Source: Acholoe squamosa
Taxonomy: Eukaryota > Annelida > Polychaeta > Phyllodocida > Polynoidae
Reading direction: 5' to 3'
Length of the DNA: 64,000 bases
Assembly: GCA_949317995.1 (NCBI GenBank)
Contig: OX439051.1
Coordinates: 39,683,250 to 39,747,249 of the forward strand
Made by a program: the position numbers and the translations under genes. Numbering within the stretch: position 1 is the stretch's first letter; the number at the start of each line of letters is the position of its first letter. Positions 1 through 11,769 of this stretch are shown in pieces. The notes beneath the pieces are model-generated. The model did no database searches and was not told the origin of the DNA. It saw nothing but the letters and a program-made list of their open reading frames with translations.

Positions 1-1080
1 TAAAAGCAGAGGATATTGAAATAAGAGCCGGTCTTAAGTAAGAGCTGGGGGTATAGGGATATTGATATGAATACTATGTACTAAAACCTGACCTTGAAAC
101 CGTCTTGGATACACTGACTATGAAACCATGTTCCAGTTAAATTCAGGTCTGAGATTCCCAGTCTCTTAGCACAGCATAAACATTGAGTATAGTCGTGTTT
201 GTAGATAGGAGCTATTTTTATTTTCTATCGATGTGCTTTGACTAATGTTGCTTGACCTAGTTTTGGGTTTGTTTGAGTTCATGAATACAACATTACAAGA
301 TCATTTGTAAGGGATATCTGAAATTCATATCCTTCTTGATTCAAGCATAAGAACCAAACAAAAGGAAGTGTTACAGTACCCAATGTTACCTTTTCTTTAA
401 TCGGCCTTGACTCCAGCAAGACATTTTCTCAGTAATTAATGTTTATTGGCATTGTCGAGAGCATGTCATGCCTAAGGACATGTTTTGAAGAAAATAGGAG
501 CTCAATAGGCTCTAAGTATTTTATACTGACCTTGCACTGCCGAAATCGACAATGGTATTCACTTGGACTTTTAATTTCATGCTGTCAGGGACCCTGACAA
601 TTCCTTAGAAATGCTCTTAAATATGGGGAAAGCCTACCTTTACTTGTCCTGCCGCAGCAAGTCACTGAGATACTTCTGGTGAAGGCTTTCATGTTGGCCC
701 TACTGGGTTAACTCCCCTCCCCAGAAAAAGGCCATTGATGCAGCTAAGCAATAGCGCATCATGACAATGGGTTAAGAACCCAGAAACCTCATGCTGGACT
801 AAAAGGTTTGTATAGATCTATATATTTCCTGCCAAGTCCCATTCTACCTGCTCTAGCACTGCTGACAGTGGTGTAGTATAACATCGATTGTTAAAGCATC
901 TCTCCTAGAGAATACATAGACCTACCGTAAAGCCTGTATGTGAGACGCAGTTAATACGTGAGGCTGGACCCCTAATGAACTTTATATGATTGGCTTAAGT
1001 TGGGAGTACACCATATAGATGAGGATACTATATCATAGAGTTTCACAGTACTAAACCTCTCAAAATCAAGACCCATGCAG
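1..1080. other. AT-rich non-coding DNA
   Basis: No convincing exon, RNA gene or repeat structure is visible. Open frames are all short and have no recognisable protein pattern. Confidence 0.5.
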
Positions 1081-1084
1081 CTCC

Positions 1085-1150
1085 ACCTTATAGCATTTCC
1101 CTTAACTCAGGGTGCGCCTTATGTGCGGTGTGCCTTATACACGGAGTATT
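1085..1150. repeat. Dispersed repeat with GCGCCTTAT/GTGCCTTAT motifs
   Basis: Two close copies of a GTGYGCCTTATRY motif occur at about 1110-1142. A related arrangement (TGCACCCTTGTATAAGGTGCA) lies at about 11719-11740. This looks like a degenerate member of a dispersed repeat with alternating CCTTAT and ATAAGG boxes. The family assignment is an inference from two copies. Confidence 0.35.
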
Positions 1151-1794
1151 ATGGTAGTATCAGAGAAGCAACTTGATGATGTCATTGGAGGGATCTTTGG
1201 CTTCTAGCACAGTTTTACCTGTGTGGTTAAAGGCGAACTGCTTTTTTTTGTGCCAATTCTACCTGAGCATTGGCTTTAAGCGCTATTGACCTCATAAACG
1301 AGTATTATCTACAGTTATCAGTTTATCATTGGGAACCAATTAGAAATATTAGTTGTGCTGTTGCCTATCATCATATAGAGATAAGCCCTTGATTTAGTTG
1401 AGTGCTCTCTTATCTGGATTAAGTCATAGCCTCCTGTTTCAGGTGAGGTAGAAAATATCTGAGTTATGAGGACTCTCTATAAATATTACTGCTAAAAGTT
1501 CTAAACATGTTTAGATAAATAGTTTAGAATCAAATACCGCTAGGTGTTTAGAATGCAATTCGAACAAATTGTTCTCAAGCATTTTAAGCTCAAGACATTA
1601 GGTGTTTAGTAGTTTGAATTATCAATGTCTTTGGGAGATTAAACAGCATCTAGACATGTTGGTGTGTGTATATTCAAACCTTTTGTAGAATGCACTGCAT
1701 TCCTCAGGGTCAGACGTCTTGACTCTGACTGCTGTGGTAGTTGCACACAGAGAAAAGAACACTGATCGCTTTGACGCATACTGCACAGGTCACA

Positions 1795-1905
1795 ATTTGT
1801 CTCCCAGATGACATGTATGAAGGCATGTCAAATGAGGTTGACCCTCTCATATTTGGTTCGTCAACTCCATTTGACATGCGTAATGAAGACACGTCACATA
1901 TTTCT
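1795..1905. repeat. TGACATG/CATGTCA-rich repeat, copy 1
   Basis: The block CAGATGACATG, spacer, GGCATGTCAAAT, then GAGG is shared with a second copy near 2549-2592. The half-motifs TGACATG and CATGTCA face each other and could pair. Further TGACATG and ACGTCA-like boxes follow to 1897. No coding signal. Confidence 0.5.
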
Positions 1906-2458
1906 GATCCATTCACCTGAGTGCTAGGTAATACAATGAGACAATTATATAAGGGTCAAGAGCAGTCAATAACTATGTACCAATGGTTCAATCAAGGGAG
2001 GCCTATAATAGAAGGCAGGGGATATCATAGTCCCACAGGCCTGCAACACTAAGGCACTTTTTCCTATCTACAGAACTCCTACATGACTGAGGACCTCTAT
2101 GCAGTCCATAAGACAAGGGCATGGAGGTGCATGGCAATGCCATATGTCTCCCTGTACTGTAGATACTGAGATTATAGATTGTGGGTTAGAATACAGTCCT
2201 TTGGTATTTTCACTGACCCACACATAAGGTGTCTAACCACTCCAGTTGGAGTATTCAGGATGGTGGGTGTCTATTTTGATATTCAATAACAAATGCAGAT
2301 TTAACAATGAAATAGAATTCACTACCATTCATTGATAGTATTTACAGACCTTAGTGATCTATTCTTCATGAAAACAAAATGACACAGATACATCAAATGT
2401 CTCAAGTGTTGGTAGTACTTCTTGGTAGTGATTAGTCCTGGTACCAAAATGGTTGTTT

Positions 2459-2472
2459 GCTCCATCTAGTGG
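2459..2472 (-). promoter_or_regulatory. CTCF-like motif, 13 of 14 consensus positions
   Basis: GCTCCATCTAGTGG matches the reverse complement of the CTCF core CCASYAGRKGGCRS at 13 of 14 positions. A motif match alone does not show binding. Confidence 0.3.
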
Positions 2473-2489
2473 AATATCCTAGAACAATT

Positions 2490-2695
2490 ATGTATGTCAA
2501 ACCATCACATGTCAAGTGCCTTCGACATGGCCGTGACCCTAGTCAACTCACAGATGACATGGCATTTTATGGCATGTCAAATCATATGAGGATTACTGTG
2601 TGCTACAGTTGTCATGGTGACATATGTGCACATGTCCCAATGACGTGTGCTCTCTGTGTCAAATCAAGTTGACATGGGTATACATGTCACTTTGT
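2490..2695. repeat. TGACATG/CATGTCA-rich repeat, copy 2
   Basis: This contains the same CAGATGACATG ... GGCATGTCAAAT ... GAGG block as 1802-1840, plus additional CATGTC/GACATG boxes in both orientations through 2690. Roughly ten TGACA/TGTCA pentamers fall within 200 bp. It could be a decayed mobile repeat or a dense array of TALE-type (MEIS/TGIF) TGACA sites. Confidence 0.5.
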
Positions 2696-2838
2696 CAGGA
2701 AGAATTTTCTCAGTGCACTGATGTCAGATTTCTGGCAATTTATTAGAAAACTGGCCTGTGATGAACATTGGTCCACAATTAAACCTGTCAATGGTGTACA
2801 ACGAGACGTTGCAGCGAGGCAGCGTGTGTGTTATGCCA

Positions 2839-2890
2839 TGACGTAGTCTGAGGTTATGACAGTTACGTCACCATGACGTTACAATGACGT
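2839..2890. promoter_or_regulatory. Cluster of four CRE-type TGACGT boxes
   Basis: TGACGT occurs at 2839, 2874 and 2885 and ACGTCA at 2865, so three sites lie within 26 bp. These match CREB/ATF half-site cores. No associated transcript is visible. Confidence 0.3.
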
Positions 2891-2908
2891 GCATGTTAGT
2901 CACCAGTG

Positions 2909-2922
2909 GTGCCACCTAGTGT
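2909..2922 (-). promoter_or_regulatory. CTCF-like motif, 13 of 14 positions
   Basis: GTGCCACCTAGTGT matches the reverse complement of the CTCF core at all but the last position. It lies 19 bp beyond the CRE-type cluster and about 450 bp from the similar site at 2459. Confidence 0.3.
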
Positions 2923-3477
2923 TAGTCTACTTACGAGTGAGCTGCCCGTTTCGGTTAGTGATACTGGAGTCATCTTTTGCTCGCTCAGGAGGATTTGCCA
3001 CTGGAAAAGAAAAGAATGAGCGATCTATCTAGCAACTATCGACAACAGGAGTCGAGTTTTAATGTTATTTTAGCATCTAACAGCCAAAAATATAAAAACT
3101 ACTGCATATCTAATAGTCTATGTAAGTTTACTTTTGTTCTTGATTATCTATAGAAGTTTATCTAGGCTATTACTAACAGTCATGAATACATAACCATTGA
3201 GTGAACAACATCTTTTTGTTTCTTTTGGTTAAAAAGCACAGGTTCTGAGGTAAGAAATAAATATTCAAAGGATAGATACAGACTCTAGGTGCTTGATATA
3301 GTATATATAGATTAGAAACTGACAAAATCTATTAAGGAACACATAGGAGGGTTAGGTACTAGATAATTAAGCCAGTCAGAACACATGAAGTATATAGAAA
3401 GTGAGGGTTACTGGACACCGATTTCATAATTGATTTTAAAAGGCTCATATCGCACTTGAAACACAGTGGCATATCAA

Positions 3478-3640
3478 TGTCATGATACACGAATGCCAAT
3501 CCTGCCAGTGATCAGTCATCACTGCTGCATTGATGCATCATGCTGATCCTGGGTTGATACACTCCCGGAATGATCAGGAGGGCGCATTTGCTGCATTGGT
3601 GCATCATGGAAACTAAGGACCATTTTTGATGCATCAGATA
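3478..3640. repeat. Family A nested-palindrome repeat
   Basis: The order is TCATGATACACGAATGCC, a facing CTGCATTGATGCATCATG arm, GATCCTGGGTTGATACACTC, then a second CTGCATTGGTGCATCATG arm. The arms are inverted copies of TGATGCAYSAATGCAG. This is the first of more than 20 loci of this family in the window. Confidence 0.6.
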
Positions 3641-3659
3641 GCAAGGGACTGGTTCAACT

Positions 3660-3884
3660 GCCATTGATCAGGTCAATATTTGCTAATCAAACGGTTCTTT
3701 ACATAGCAAGTGTACAGAAAAAAGTTGAATTTTCAAACATTTTTCGCAACGACAGCATTTGTGCTCTTTCCATCGATGTCGGCCAGTCAAATTTTTGCTA
3801 ATTGAATTATTTTTTTCTATATTTTTGCAATATTATAAATTGTCGGATTAGCAAAATTCGGCTGACCTATAGCAGTGAAACCAA
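3660..3884. mobile_element. Family B hairpin MITE with a partial second copy
   Basis: The main copy at about 3770-3880 has inverted arms: GTCGGCCAGTCAAATTTTTG and ATTGTCGGATTAGCAAAATT, with CTTTTGCAATATTATAAAT-like sequence before the right arm. Copies at 20254-20361 and 35481-35606 share both arms and the ends ending GCAGTGAAA. A left-end fragment (GGTCAATATTTGCTAATC) lies just before, at 3671. No protein is encoded. Confidence 0.65.
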
Positions 3885-5160
3885 TGCTTGATATAATCTA
3901 GGAAATCAGGAACACTGTCTAGCATAGCCGTATTATTAGAAGAGCAGCATAAAATGAGCATAAGATGAAAGAAGAAGAATCACTCTATTAGGACTCTCCT
4001 TGCCATAATTATAACTGGTAATTATTCAGTTCATTTCCAAACACAATGCCGTCTGGAGGTTATATTCAGCTACCAAACATTTCGTTGACTAAAAGAACCA
4101 CACCAATTTAATTAATTATTATGGTTTGCCCATGAGTCCCTTTTTATTGGCGACTATTTCCACAACAATGCCACACAAGGCATGGCGAATGTCAATATTG
4201 TGGAACTCTATGGTTCACCTTTTACTTTTATTAGTGAGGTTCAGAACAGGAAACCCCCTATTTAAACTATCTACCAAGTAATATAAGAACTGATGGTCAA
4301 CAAGCACACAATTGGAAAAGGATAAAAGGCCTTTATCATAGCTCACTTAAGCGCCTTCTTACTATAGCATATTCCTTGCACTTGAACAAGGCATAAACCT
4401 ATTTGAAATATAGGTTTCAGGTGCTTTCTATTTTTTTCCAAAACAGGGAATATGATGGTTTGTTCCCTTTCAGAAATAAATAGGGATAAAAGGGTCAACG
4501 CATTATTTCGCTTCAGAGTGGACAGGGTCAGAAACGCTTTACTGCATGGAGCTATAGGAAAGATCATCTGCTTTACCCCAGGATATATAAAAATGTTTTG
4601 CTTGCAGCTCCACAGAATGCTATCACAAACCTTACCGTTAAATAATGCCCTCTCCCTAACCCCTTTATATCCAACTGTAGTCCCCTCCTGGCCCTCTCTC
4701 CCTCCCCCACCCCTACCATGGTCATCTTCCCCTGAGTTGGTTTCCCTGTGATATTGATCCTAGTTTGAATTGGTTCCTCCAGTGGACAGTGTGTAGAACG
4801 GACATTGGGTGCTAGAAGGGCATTGTAACCTACCCTGGCCACACCTACTCTGGTCAGTTGTACCAGGTCAAGGACATCCTCTGGAGGTTTTTCTTTTTTC
4901 TAAAGAGGCTATGACTGCCACCATTCGAATTGCATTGAGAGCACTAAGGCCAGAAAGTGATATCTAAATCGCATTGAGAGTACTATATATCCAGAAGATG
5001 ACATTTGGGAGAAATGTGAAGGAATGGGGCAGTCAAAGCCATTATGGACTTTCATTTATGGTTGTAGGGCTATGACAGCTCGAGCAAACCCTATTTAATG
5101 AAGACATGATGGCCTTCAAAGTGTCCTGCTCTATGTATTCAGAATGATTTTTTAACTTCT
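3885..5160. other. Non-coding DNA with pyrimidine-rich patch
   Basis: No gene is seen. A CT-rich patch lies at about 4670-4735. A short direct repeat based on GCATTGAGAG occurs at 4932 and 4972. Confidence 0.45.
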
Positions 5161-5184
5161 CAACACCCATATTGAACAAGAAAT

Positions 5185-5293
5185 CAATGGATAATTCATG
5201 ATGCGTGTGTGTTAGTGAAGGATAATTACACGAGGGCGTAGCCCAAGTGTAATTAGCCTTTGCTAACACACACAAGTCATGAATTATCCATTG
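5185..5293. mobile_element. Family C hairpin MITE
   Basis: A 109-bp near-palindrome begins CAATGGATAATTCATGA and ends with its inverse, TCATGAATTATCCATTG. The inner arms run GTGTGTGTTAG...AATTACAC against GTGTAATT...CTAACACACAC. The loop is GAGGGCGTAGCCC, itself a palindrome. The same loop core is found in the hairpin at 53173-53289, although its arms are different. Confidence 0.65.
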
Positions 5294-5339
5294 ACTACTT
5301 ATTTTATTCCACGAAACCAATAGATAATCAATAGAATAC

Positions 5340-5830
5340 CAATAAATTCAAGTTGAAAACAAAAATTATTCCCCCTCCCCGGGACTCGAAGCCAGCCATA
5401 GTGTGTGTAGATCTACAGGTACATACACCTCGTCGCCTGGCAGCAGACAGCGACAGCGCCTGTCTCGGCTCGGCTTGGCAGCGGCACACGGTGAAAAATA
5501 GTGTTTGTACACGACCGGTACACACACCTAGTTGCCCGGCAGCAGACAACTAAAGCTTTGAATGCGTCTCGCAGTTATGTTTGTGTATAATACACCTCGT
5601 CGCCCGGCAGCGGACAGCGACAGCGCCCGTCTCGGCTTGGCTTTGTTTGAATGCGTCTCACGGTTATGGCAGCGGCACACGGCGAAAAAAAGATGCGCCC
5701 GGACCGGCTGAGCGCAATGCGCTAACCACTAGCCCACCGCATCTACTCCTTCAGCGGCCCTCTCAGCCTGGATTCATTTGAAACCGTCCCGTGGTTATGT
5801 ATACACGATCGGTACACACACCTCGGCATC
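5340..5830 (-). repeat. CpG-rich tandem repeat with split tRNA-like promoter boxes
   Basis: This is a GC- and CpG-rich island in AT-rich surroundings. Units containing ACACCTCGTCGCCYGGCAGC, then GACAGCGACAGCGCC, then GTCTCGGCT and GCAGCGGCACACGGYGAAAA repeat at about 5408 and 5590, with a partial copy near 5520. On the minus strand an A-box-like TGGGCTAGTGG (5736 to 5726) is followed only some 330 bp later by a B-box-like GCTTCGAGTCCC (about 5393 to 5382). This could be a tRNA-derived SINE whose two promoter halves were separated by internal duplication. Confidence 0.5.
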
Positions 5831-5940
5831 CATCTAGGCTTGCTAGGGGGGTCACAACCCAGAATGCTGGGGATTTTCACACTTTGAATGTATAGTAGTT
5901 ATATGTGAGTGACCTCCCCGGGCTTTGTATCATATCCAGA

Positions 5941-6130
5941 CCTGGTTCTAGCCAGCCACCATCAGTCAGTCCCTGTGGCACAATGCATAGGGAGTTGGAC
6001 TAGGGATCTGAGACTGCAGGTTCGACCCCTACCCTGGCAATGAAAATCACCGTAGGTTTTAACATGTAACATATGACATGGAAGGACATGAGAGGTGTGC
6101 AGTTATCCATGGATAACCGCACGCCTTACA
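5941..6130 (+). mobile_element. tRNA-derived SINE
   Basis: An RNA polymerase III A box (TGGCACAATGC, 5976-5986) and B box (GGTTCGACCCC, 6019-6029) are 43 bp apart, the normal spacing for a tRNA-type promoter. The flanks do not pair into a tRNA acceptor stem, so this is a SINE head and not a tRNA gene. A small palindrome around ATCCATGGAT at about 6096-6126 lies in the downstream body. Confidence 0.6.
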
Positions 6131-6135
6131 AAATT

Positions 6136-7170
6136 GATGTTACAGCCTACAGGGTGTGCAATATCGACAGGTATGTGCATGGGAATATCCAGCGAAAAGC
6201 ACTGAGAAACCCAGAAATCGTGGAATAACTATATATATATGCTCCTTCTTGACCTGTTCTCGGCCCCCACTTTCAAAGAGCTGCTCGCAACACATATAAT
6301 TACCTAGCCCTTCAAAGGCTGAATATTGCATTAAGCTATGCCCCTTACTGAATAGATTGCAAGAATGTAAGCCCCATGAATTCTCACAGTGAATCAATGC
6401 GGTGCGATAGGAAGACTAGCCAGTTTAATATTGACAAAACAAAAGACAAAGGAACGTGAACCTGACGGCATCATGTCACCCTCAGAGGTTTACAGTTCTA
6501 GGCCACCTTTGACCGTAGCCTACCCATTCCTTCACCCTCTCTGAGCTAAACTCTTAATACCAAGAAGATACAACTTCCAGCTGAGACGTACAATAAAGGC
6601 ATTTGGCCTTGACTGGTGAGGAGGGGGTCACGTGGGTGTGGTGATGAATGACGGTGTTTATTGTAGCAGGGTGTTCTCTCATCTCTGGTGGATACTGGAC
6701 ACTGGTATATTCGGATAGACAGTGGGACAGTGCTTCAATTGCCAAGCTATGCTGGTCTCTATCGGTTGGTTGACTTATAAGGAGTGTTTGGTAGCAGTGC
6801 CATATCCTTTGCCATATTATGTCAGGCTGTAATTGTTTGTTTTCTCAGTATTTTGAGGACATCTAAGCTTCATCATGATGCCCGAGTGAAGTTCCTGTGA
6901 AATATACACATTCACCAGCGCTGTATTTACATATGATGAAGAATAAGCATGAATGTCATCAGGCAGGGGTGATGCCATCCTTTCACTCCCATCGGTAGGG
7001 CGAATATTTGCTAATCATGATGAGATGATGCCAAGTATGCATGTATGTTATGTGTGCAATAAATATTTACTATAGAACTGCTATTCTGGTGCTGTATGCC
7101 CTACATACCTGATAGCTTACAGGTATGTATTGATTAATGGCAAAGAAGTAGGTTTATATGGTCACATAGA
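6136..7170. other. Non-coding DNA
   Basis: No gene is seen. A left-end fragment of family B (ATCGGTAGGGCGAATATTTG) lies at about 6991. A GAGCTGCTC palindrome is at 6278. Confidence 0.4.
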
Positions 7171-7179
7171 AATGACAGG

Positions 7180-7380
7180 TAACTTGCTGATTTACCGTAC
7201 TGGTCCATTATAGCACCCAGGTACTAATAAATTTGATAGCTCTGTACCCCAAGCCCTTATTCGAGTCAGGTGCTTATCTGAATTCTGTATTTAATGCTTC
7301 AGGTTGTTTTCAATGTCACTCTAGTCACTAGTATTCGAGACAGGAGCTTATTTGAGACACTAAAGGTGGCTGGCGGGGAT
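7180..7380. repeat. Family D repeat, degenerate copy
   Basis: Repeated boxes of the form CTTATTCGAGTC, GCTTATCTGAATT and GCTTATTTGAGAC are spaced a few tens of bases apart. This pattern recurs at 18070-18262, 46790-46920 and 50900-51095. Confidence 0.4.
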
Positions 7381-7389
7381 AGAGTAAAA

Positions 7390-9215
7390 GTAATTAGAAC
7401 TTTGCCATATTCTCACCATAGTCTAAAAATGATTTGTACTTTTCATATGTGCAAAAATAATAGGGGGGTCCCATGCATTTTTTTGAGAAACAGAAGATAT
7501 AACCCTATATAGGATCATATATGATTTGTCACATAAACCCTTGGATTCATATCCAAAAGTAATTAAATCTTGTTAAAACCTCTTTAGCACTAAGATATTA
7601 AGCATATCCTTGCAGTAGATGCAACATTGACATATGGTCCCAGGCATATTTCTAATATTTTTGATGATTGAAATAAAAAAAGTAAGGATACGGTTAGATT
7701 AGTGACATCTAGGTTATACAGTCTTTTCTAGGTGGTCACACACAGCAGTCCCCATGGCTCATTTGTAATGTCTCTGACTTACTCACAAGAGATCCTGGGT
7801 TCTTATCCATGCCAAACCTCCCTGTATTTTGCGCATTTCGCCTTTCCATAGAGTCAATGTACCACAGAGACCCCTGGTGTACAAATGATGAACTAACAAT
7901 ACCCGCCAGCCACCTTAAACGAGCTCTCCTCATGATGCAGAAATGCACCAATAATCAGAGCATCATTGTCTATCAGAGCACTTTTGTTGTTTTCTTTATT
8001 CTTATGATACATGAATGACAATGTTAGCTCTAACCCCAAAGTCATACTGGATATTTTTTTAGGGTGATATCATGCATCGCAATTAAATTGCCCCCGTGTG
8101 GCATTCAAATTTCTTTTGACGTGGGTATCCTGCTGGGACAACCCCTCATCCTTGCTAGGCCCTCATGCAAGATGGGCATTTCCAATAAATAGTGGAGATC
8201 AAATAGTCACTATGATATCATACTATCACTAATGAAGTCACAGTACCAAGAAGCTTATAATCTTCTTAGTACCCCCCTCCCCAGAAATATATGACGTCAT
8301 CACAGAGGGTATCCCCACCTGAGCCTCACTTTGATATGTGCACGTGACCTTCTAGCATGCCCCCTGGCAGCAGACCCCTGAGGCGGGGCGGGGGGGGGGC
8401 AGCTTGTACACTCGGACGCATAGGGCATTTGTAACTTTGAAGATCCTACCAGAACTGCTCCCTCCAGAATCCCCCTCCCCCGACCTCCAACCAAAGACAC
8501 CCCCCTCCCACCCACACCTATACATCGCCCCATGCTATAAGCCCAAGGGCATTGTGAGCTTCCATGGAATTTCTATTCAAATTTCTATACAGTCAGGCCT
8601 CGATGGTCACTCTTCTGATATTTTGACATACGCAGCATCTGCCAGCTTTTGGCTTAGTCACATTACACATTAATTAGCATGTATACACATAATGGTTTGA
8701 TAGTCTGTCAAACTTTATACATGTCATGTTTTTTCATGGATCCAACTATTGAAACCTGAGTGTATTTCCAAATAGATTCATTGCAGCTATATTTGATTCT
8801 AAACGCCGGAGTTGAAAAACAATGATGGCGTATCAAGGAATCCACAATCTACAAAGTTACTATCTAACTATATATATTCTCACTGATGAAGACTGAATGT
8901 TGGATACATAAGGTGACTAATGTGCCTGAGCTCTGGTGAATCCTTGAAGTATAGAATGGAGCGGAGTAGGCCTATTTGTTATCAATCATTTGAGCCCCAG
9001 GTAACAAACATGTATAAGGAGACTAAGTGTTATCCTTTACTATTCTTCATCCATCCAAAGATCCACTCATCTAGACCTTCGTAGAGCTTCTTCATTGCTT
9101 TAAGGATATAATGTTTCCTGGGTTATCGACATTAATTGCTTGATGCCTTAAGTTGCTGAAGTGGCAAGAGCAATTCACTGTTAACTGGAAATGCATTGCA
9201 AGTGAGGAGCTTAAA
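7390..9215. other. Non-coding DNA with G-rich tract
   Basis: No exon is supported. A GGCGGGGC followed by a run of about ten G lies at 8383-8399, flanked by a pyrimidine-rich patch at 8460-8520. Open frames here are low-complexity translations. Confidence 0.4.
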
Positions 9216-9221
9216 TATTGG

Positions 9222-9325
9222 TTCCACTGTCGTCAGTCGGGTGAATCTTGCTCTTCCGACAGATTTTTCAATGCTTTTGCAATATCATAAATTGTCGGAT
9301 CAGGGCTATTCCAAATGATCGGTAC
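9222..9325. mobile_element. Family B hairpin MITE, decayed copy
   Basis: The centre CTTTTGCAATATCATAAATT followed by GTCGGATCAG matches the family B core. The left arm (GTCAGTCGGGTGAATCTTGC) is recognisable but diverged. Confidence 0.5.
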
Positions 9326-9645
9326 CAGCGCTTTATTGGTGCCATTGAAGCGGCTAGCGGAGATAATCAACGACACGACACATAAAGGGTGTACAGAAAC
9401 CCCATTCACATTCATCAAACTTTTTTAGGTTCATCTATGTGAAGCAGATGTAGACTGAACTAATCACTTGGGGACCATGGTTTTGGTTCCATCATTATCT
9501 TGACAATCAAATAAGCCGGGCTGTGCACTATTGATTTTTCCCACAAGCCTACACTCAGGAAGCCATCTCAAACTAAGTGAAGCATGTGTTGTTAAAGTCT
9601 CTAAGGGCCACATAGTTCATCATTGCATCATACCTCTACTCTGTT

Positions 9646-9865
9646 ATGATGCATGAATGAAGCAGCTCTAGGGTTTGAATTTCCCAGGGTTTCATTCATA
9701 CATTATGTTAACCCTTCGGGGTCCATTCACTCCTGAAGGGTCGTCATGATATACCCAAGATAAACAGTGCCAGCGAGTAGATGCCAAAGAGTCTATTCGC
9801 CAGCACTGCATTTAATGGTCGGCATGCTACACTAATAGTGTATCATGCCAACCAAGAATAGAGAA
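9646..9865. repeat. Family A nested-palindrome repeat
   Basis: ATGATGCATGAATG is followed by a TTAACCCTTCGGGGTCC border. Facing arms then follow: CAGTGCCAGCGAGT and ATTCGCCAGCACTGCATT. The border resembles the TTAA target plus CCCTT ends of piggyBac-type elements. Confidence 0.55.
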
Positions 9866-9869
9866 TTTG

Positions 9870-10870
9870 AAGACATCATGTGCTAACAAATGGGTTGATA
9901 AATTTAATCAACTGCTGAAAGACATTTGCTTGGCTTGTCACAATTGTGAAAGTCAAGTGGTTCTTGCAGTGGAAATTTCTACTCTCAGTACTTCACAACA
10001 GTCATGATGAGTTAGCTCACTGCCGCCACTCTCAGCTTAAGCCGCTAAATCATTCACCGCTCGATGGAATTCAACCGTTTCTTAGAATGAAATAAACATG
10101 AACTGAAAGCAATAAGTAATAATTCATCTGCTTCTTACAATGAAGTCAAGAAAACCACCAACTTATTCTTTCAATGATTTAAAATACATCCCCACCCCCC
10201 TCGAAGAAGAGCTGCGTGGACAAGTAGGCATCTTCCATTTAGGAGTTTTGTATTTCAGGCAACGGTTTTGCTGATTCGCTGAATTATTCTTTATCTGTCA
10301 AGAGGGTATTTCTCAAATGTATTTTAGTTACGTTTGAGAACAAACCCTAAGACTGTCAGGTTTAGTATCTTGCCCATTATTTTGGGAGTTTATTTTAAGA
10401 GTGTTCACCATTGAGAGGCCTGCATGGATCAGGGAAATGGAAATATAATCATCAGGATATTGAGTTGAGAAAGTAAAAGTCTATATCTGACATTGTAACT
10501 AATAAACATTTGCCTTTGAAATAAAATATGTTGCCCTGTCACATGAATACCCTCCTGAATTTTTAACCTTCTTGAAATTACTGAATCAAGCAGAGAGGAC
10601 AAGATAAACAAAGCGTTGTTAGAATGGATGTTATAAGAGTGAAATGAATCTATAAAACCAGTGAGTTAATCAATGGAGCTCGTCAGAGACAGGAAGGAGA
10701 GGACAAAGAAAGGTTCAGCATTATTTAGGTGGACAGCTTATTGATTTTGCTCCCAATTGTTTGAAGCCTGAAGTCCATTTCACAGAGGCCCATTTCATCA
10801 TGATCCACTGCCAGGCGTAGTTTGGTATTTACAACACCCATCGGAAACACAATAGTCGGGTGGGGAGACA
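9870..10870. other. Non-coding DNA
   Basis: No gene or structured repeat is visible. Confidence 0.4.
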
Positions 10871-10877
10871 AATGTTT

Positions 10878-11235
10878 AGATTGGACACTGATTTAAACCT
10901 CTCCTGTAACCATTTAGGAATAGACACTGATTTAAATTCCTCTAACCATTTATGGACAGACACTGATTCAAACCGCTCCCCCTAACCATATATGGACAGA
11001 CACTGATTCAAACCGCTCCCCTTAACCATTTGTGGACAGACACTGATTTAAACTCCTCCCTCTAATCATTTATGGACAAACACTGACTCAAGCTCCTCCC
11101 CTTAACCGTTTATGGACAGACACTGACTCAGACCCCTCCTCCTAGCTATAATTATATAACCAGGCACTGTCTCAAACTCCTCCCCCTAACTATGTATATG
11201 GACAGATACTGATTCTATCCCCACTAACCAAATTA
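10878..11235. repeat. Minisatellite, about 50-bp unit, 7-8 copies
   Basis: The unit reads GGACAGACACTGATTYAAAC, then CNCTCCCCYTAACCAT and TTAT. It repeats with substitutions and small length changes through the block. A run of ten C follows near 11240. Confidence 0.75.
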
Positions 11236-11699
11236 TAGACCCCCCCCCCCTACCATTGATTTGATACACCACTGAATATCAACATATAAGGGCATTATGC
11301 TACCTTTTAATGGTAAGGGTAAATTGCTCAGAGTTGCACAGAATGATCTATTATATTCTTATAAAATACCAACAGTAACATCTAGTCTTACCAAATCCCT
11401 GGTGCCTTTTTAAAGTTCAATGAGAAAAGATACCATGAGATAAAAAAAAAAAAACAATAATTGTTGATCGATCACATCTGTTAAATTCCATCATTTTAGT
11501 GTCATTTAGTGCATCGTATAGAATGTATGTGTTCAGGTACAAATGTCCTGCAGGCAGTGGCTCCATGGGTCCTGTTATCCACACACTCCTCCTATACCAG
11601 ACAGCTCTGACACCTCCTGCACCCACCATACCCCACCCTCCTCCAGGTGCACCACAGGCTGCTCCAGGTGGTAGGGGATTTGTATGTGACACACTGCTG

Positions 11700-11765
11700 T
11701 AAAACCGCACGTTCAAGCTGCACCCTTGTATAAGGTGCATCCCCACCTTTTGGAAAGATCTATGC
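11700..11765. repeat. TGCACC...GGTGCA short palindromic repeat
   Basis: TGCACCCTTGTATAAGGTGCA is a near-perfect palindrome. It shares CCTTAT/ATAAGG boxes with 1085-1150, so it may be the same dispersed family. Confidence 0.3.
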
Positions 11766-11769
11766 ACTT

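Noticed and set aside
5976-6029. A/B boxes considered as a true tRNA gene
   Set aside because: No acceptor-stem or anticodon-stem pairing fits; it is a SINE head.
10878-11235. Regular repeats considered as a CRISPR array
   Set aside because: Units are imperfect and contiguous with no unique spacers, and the DNA is eukaryotic.
11417-11767. Overlapping Pro-rich and Gly-rich frames on opposite strands, considered as an exon
   Set aside because: Neither frame has a convincing acceptor and donor pair; the composition follows from a C-rich patch.
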